Source: Conidiobolus incongruus B7586
Taxonomy: Eukaryota; Entomophthoromycota; Entomophthoromycetes; Entomophthorales; Conidiobolaceae
Assembly: GCA_000697335.1 (NCBI GenBank)
Contig: JNEM01006424.1
Span: 1-23,654 of the forward strand
Direction of reading: 5' to 3'
Length of the DNA: 23,654 nucleotides
Shown: positions 19,474-23,654 of the stretch, in pieces
How positions within the stretch are numbered: the first letter of the stretch is position 1
How the letters are laid out: each line of letters opens with the position of its first letter
Translations under genes and position numbers: made by a program
The notes under the pieces: generated by a model
Databases searched by the model: none
Seen by the model: only the letters and a program-made list of their open reading frames with translations
What the model was told of the DNA's origin: nothing

Positions 19474-22457
19474 CTATAATTTTTTCTTCAATTTAAAATA
19501 AAAAAAGAGAACTTGATGAATCACTTGGAATTGATTAAATGCCTAATTTTTCTGTTGGCAAAGATCACCCCATTTCAATTTAAAAATTAAGTAATCCTAT
19601 CTTTTTAGTAATGGTGCTCCTAACCTTATCCCTTTATGGAAATAAACTTGTTACAATAAGAAATTGTGACTCTCATCAATATTTCAACCTTAACAAATTT
19701 TTTTCACATTAGTTTCTAAAACAATATTGAAATTGACAGTATTTATTATCAGTAATTTTAGTTTAGTGAATGGTCAAATTGAAATTGAAATTACAGTGTA
19801 TATTAAAATTGAAATTGTCAATTAAATTCATGAGAATTTTGGAAGGATTTAACCTTGTGGAAATGAAAGACCCTTCGTAGGAAAATTAGTCCGAATTGAA
19901 TTAAAATTAAATTTTTAATTAATTCCAATTATAATAAATAGCTCAAGTATAAAAAATAGAATGTCTCAATATATTTAAATTTTAATAATCTAATCACTAT
20001 TATAAAATATTAAAAGCATATGTACTTAAATAAACTTATTATAAATTTATCAATTCTATCAACTATTCAACTCTAATTAATTTTATCACTATTTATCAAA
20101 ATTTAATATTCAATTATTATGAAAGCATCAATATTTCTAATAATTATTCCAGTAAGATCAGGAAAAATTATATTATACCTAGGAACCAATTATAGTTTTA
20201 ATATTCTCGAACCTTCTATTATCTTTGATAACATTTTATTCAATAAATATTCAAAAATCAACTAACTGTTATGTAATTTAAAATTTTAATTGCGTTTTTG
20301 AATAATTGACATTAAAATATTCAGTAATAGAATTTGTCATATGATTATAAATTATTAGTTAAAATAATGATTATGTTAATTCAAGATACTTTTTAAATGA
20401 TAATTTATGTATTTCCAAAAAAGAGTTGAATATACGTGTTCAATCATTTTGACATGGATGAACAATCTGTTTAATTTGAAAGTTAGCTTTATATCAGTGA
20501 CTAATATTTATTCCCAAAAACTTCATCATGAACTAGATAACATTTTAGGTATTGAAAATAATGGTAAATAGTCACAATCATTTGGGTGATATATACATAA
20601 TGTTGGAAGAGAAATTACAAGGTAGGCTTATTCACATTGTAATTAATATATTATTTACAAACTATTGACAGTGGACCATTATATATATTTATATTTTATT
20701 AATGCAAATACCGTCATTAATATCTTATCTTTTAAGATTAGTTGAAATATTAATAACTTCAAAACTTATCAAAAATATTAATACTATTTTGTTAAAATAA
20801 TGAAATTATTTTTTAATATTTAACTAGTATTAATATATGAATTTTATTTATTTACACTGGAATTTTCAAACCATTTTCATTTGAAATTTTTAATAATATT
20901 GTACAAATTCTAATCCAAATTATTTCAATATTTCACAAGTCGTTTAATCTAATATTGTATATTTTTTGCTAATTTTAATTAATTTATTTCAATATACAAC
21001 TTAATATGGTTAGTAAAATAAAAAGTTTTAATGTATCATTTGAAAGCTCTGATAAATTAGTAATATCAATAAAATAATAATTTGACAGGTTGGAATAATT
21101 ATTATAATTAATTTTAAAGTACTATATATCATGTTAAACTCTAATTTAACCCATCAGATTAAATCTATATTTATCACCCAATATTTGATAATATTTGTTC
21201 ATTGATACTTGATAATTTATATATTAAATTCAAATTATTCCAAAAAAAATGTTTTGAAAAATATATTTTGTCAGGTGTATAATCTTTATAAAAACTAATT
21301 CAATAATGAAGATTTTAATATACTATTCATATAATTATTTATTTTTTAAATCTATAAGAAAATTAAAAATAGCATATTAATAATTTATCAAAATTTTATT
21401 TAATAGATCTTGATCATATAGATATATAATATTTCATCCCAATATGTATATTAATCCCTTACTAGTGAAAAATCTTAAAATAATACTTAAAGGTGGCAAT
21501 AAATATGGTGATTTAGTGTTATTTAATCTCAACAACTATTTTGAAATTTCAATTATCATTACTTAGATAAATATAACATGAAATTATTATTTTTTAAAGA
21601 TTTTTAATATTTATATTGGTATATTCTTTTTCCAAAAAAGGTAATCATTTATAATGAGATAATAGATGGATTTGAATTTACCTTAATATATTTTGAAATT
21701 ATAACTCAGATAATGATTTGGTTATAAAATAGCACTATATTTGGTTTTACATTAAAGAAGCATTCACACTTGGTGTCATTGATTTTTATCATTTAAGTAA
21801 TTAGTAACCTAAATTAAAACATAATAAATTTTCGAATTTTGGTAATGATATTTAGTGTTACGATATTTTTAATACTATTTAAATTATTAGCCACATTTCA
21901 ATATTTTTAATTTTAATTTTTATACAACAAATAAATCTGTGATATATTTGATATAATAACTATTAATAACTGTTTTACTGATTTAATGAATATACTAGTT
22001 GATTCAACTTTAATGAAGTGCTTTGATATGAGATTAGTAATTTTAATATTCGTTACCAAATCAATAATATCTTTTTTTCAATATATAATAGATTAACTCA
22101 TATTGATATTATACATAGAGATAATCATATTTTTAAAATTAATTAATAAAAGTTATTATATAAATTTATTTTAAAATATAATTCCTTTATAAGATTAAAA
22201 AAAATTTTTTTTCAATAATTATCCATAAAAAATCGTCACTTGGCAATTTATTAAAACAAATGTGACAATTATCTGTTTGAAAATTAAAATAGGTCATTGA
22301 TTATCTTTCACTCTTATTCTCATAAACTTAAATACCTTTTTATTAATTACAAAAAATTTATATCATTAATATTAAATATATTATTATCAATAATATTATA
22401 GATTTTTATACTGTTTATATAGTCCAATATTTTTTAATAATATATTGATATTTCATT
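19474..22457. other. AT-rich divergent intergenic region
   Basis: About 3 kb lies between the LRR gene start (minus) and the UPF0132-like gene start (plus). The LRR-proximal part (19540-19900) is less AT-rich and may be its promoter region; it has no sustained reading frame or tRNA. The rest is AT-rich filler with short A/T runs. Just upstream of the plus-strand gene, 22235-22270 contains TTGGCAA and ATGTGACAAT, a pairing also seen upstream of the SERP1-like gene. Confidence 0.55.
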
Positions 22458-23162
22458 ATGTCCAATTTAGCTAATTTCAGTCCTTATACCCCATCTCCCG
22501 ATGAAGGTAGAAGTTATCAATACCAACCCATTAAAGATTCTCCATCTAGTTCTTACAACCGTAATTTCAACTCTTCCGGTATTGGCTCATCTACTGGCTA
22601 TCAAAACGGTAAACCTCTAGCTGTTGAAGAAGAAGGAGGCACTCGAGTGAATGTGTATGAAACTTCATTGCCTCTTTCTTTTGACGTTGAAGCTGCTTTA
22701 GTTTATGTATTTGGTTGTGTTACAGGTAATTTAGATTTTTTTTCTTCTTATTTAATATTTATATAAATAATTATAAATTTAAAAATTTAGGTGTTTTATT
22801 TTTAATTTTAGAACAAAAAAATGATTACGTTAGATTTCACGCTTGGCAAAGTTGTATTTTAGGTGTATTCTCATTGGTAATGAATATATAAAATAAGTAT
22901 TTATAATCTATTTACCTTTATGTATTTAGGCTATTCACTTTATTTTAATGTTTATATCTACTACCCTCTACTGGATCTTTTTCTCTCTAACTGTAGTCCT
23001 ATCAATTTGGTTATCGTAAGTTAATTATAATTTATTCAATGAATATATAAACTAATAATTGAATATTTAAGGTATCGAGCTTATTACGATGGCGAAAATT
23101 TAGTTCGTTATCATTTACCATTTATTGGGGAATACGCTTCTAAATGGACTAATGAAGAGTAA
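22458..23162 (+). CDS. UPF0132/DUF4870-like (Tic20-like) small membrane protein
   Basis: Four exons, 22458-22725, 22791-22876, 22930-23015 and 23072-23162, with introns of 65, 53 and 56 nt and matching phases, encode 176 residues. The first 65 residues are a Ser/Pro/Gly/Tyr-rich, probably cytosolic tail. The core starts at LPLSFDVEAALVYVFGCVTG (71-90), continues with LILEQKNDYVRFHAWQS (94-110), and has further hydrophobic helices at about 111-129 and 130-148. It ends with SYRAYYDGENLVRYHLPFIGEYAS (147-170). The K/NxYVRFHAxQS motif and the final Y-x-G-x-x-x-x-x-P-x-x-G-x-x-A order are typical of the UPF0132/DUF4870 group. That group has no firmly known function; some members are compared with Tic20. 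Fungal homologues of this length with a disordered N-terminus are familiar to me, so the gene looks complete. It has no close neighbour in the window. Confidence 0.85.
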
Positions 23163-23654
23163 ACAATTATTGCATATTTCTCAATCTTCGATAATTTTTA
23201 ATATTCTTACATTCAATTAATAATTCAATTCATATAATAATTATTTACATTATTATTATTCTTTTTCTAATTTGTTCATTGAATTATTTCTCATTTGAGT
23301 AAAATAATAATTCTATCTAGAGTCAGTTTTCTGTTGATTAGGTGAGATATTGTAGCTATATTATTGTAATATATTTTATATAGTAATTAAATTTCATTAT
23401 TATAATTTATAACAATTCTCATCAATTTGTAAATGATCAGTTTATCAAAAAAGAGTAATTTAAATTTTTTAAAGCTTTTTATCTAACAATATTTTCTTCT
23501 AATATTTTAAAAATTAATAAAAATTATTTAATTTATATGATATTCTCATATTATTAATTAAATACAAGTTTCTATTTCAAATACTTTAAATATTATTTAT
23601 ACAACAAAATTTGTTTCAATATACCATTATTTTATATAAGCATAATATATATAT
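23163..23654. other. AT-rich 3' flank of the UPF0132-like gene
   Basis: These last 490 bases contain the 3' untranslated region and AT-rich spacer. I see no further exon, RNA gene or repeat of note before the window ends. Confidence 0.5.

Noticed and set aside
22235-22270. TTGGCAA plus ATGTGACAAT upstream of the UPF0132-like gene, similar to TTGCCAA plus ATGTGACAAT at 17934-17960
   Set aside because: A shared 10-mer in AT-rich DNA between two promoters is weak evidence. A genome-wide motif count would be needed before calling it a regulatory site.
1-23654. Transposons, retroelement or viral relics, CRISPR arrays, clustered defence or biosynthetic genes
   Set aside because: I saw no reverse transcriptase, integrase, transposase, capsid or terminal-repeat signatures, no spaced direct repeats, and no functional clustering of the genes present.

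Overview
The window looks like nuclear DNA of an AT-rich fungus. Intergenic DNA is very AT-rich while genes are closer to balanced. Fourteen spliceosomal introns can be placed, all 48-65 nt long, mostly GTAA/GTAT...TTTAG with a CTAAC- or TTAAC-like branch site. Several proteins have a fungal look: a DH-PH-FYVE Rho exchange factor with a long Ser/Pro-rich N-terminus, a Ysy6/RAMP4 protein, Atp12, an LRR protein with a Cys-rich tail, and a fungal-type UPF0132 membrane protein. A Pus10 gene argues against budding yeasts. Together with the low GC and long spacers it suggests, by inference only, a non-Dikarya (early-diverging) fungus.

Layout. Bases 1-4522 are gene-free AT-rich DNA with an (AT)16 tract and a small GC-raised patch near 2.05-2.18 kb. 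A two-exon FGD-like RhoGEF gene (4523-7833, +) follows. After another AT-rich spacer, 10181-11414 holds an unidentified, decayed multi-exon gene (+), with a further possible coding relic at 11612-11770. The five-exon ATP12 gene (11890-12904, -) and the intronless PUS10 gene (13431-14978, +) share a 526-bp divergent promoter region. A tRNA-Val(CAC) gene (15297-15369, -) lies between PUS10 and a convergent gene for an uncharacterised fungal multi-pass membrane protein (15550-16668, -). Two more minus-strand genes follow in tandem: a three-exon SERP1/RAMP4/Ysy6 gene whose first coding exon is only the ATG (17480-17800), and a five-exon LRR gene (18356-19473). After about 3 kb of AT-rich DNA comes a four-exon UPF0132/DUF4870-like membrane protein gene (22458-23162, +).

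The genes do not form one pathway. They are dispersed housekeeping and signalling genes: mitochondrial ATP synthase assembly, pseudouridylation, ER stress and translocon support, Rho signalling at PI3P membranes, and a tRNA. I see no transposon, viral element, CRISPR array or gene cluster. The main points of interest are the RhoGEF with a second degenerate FYVE finger and a very GC-rich 3' end, the unidentified decayed gene, the single-codon first exon of the SERP1 gene, and Pus10 in a fungus. Exon boundaries were derived by hand from splice motifs, reading phase and protein continuity.
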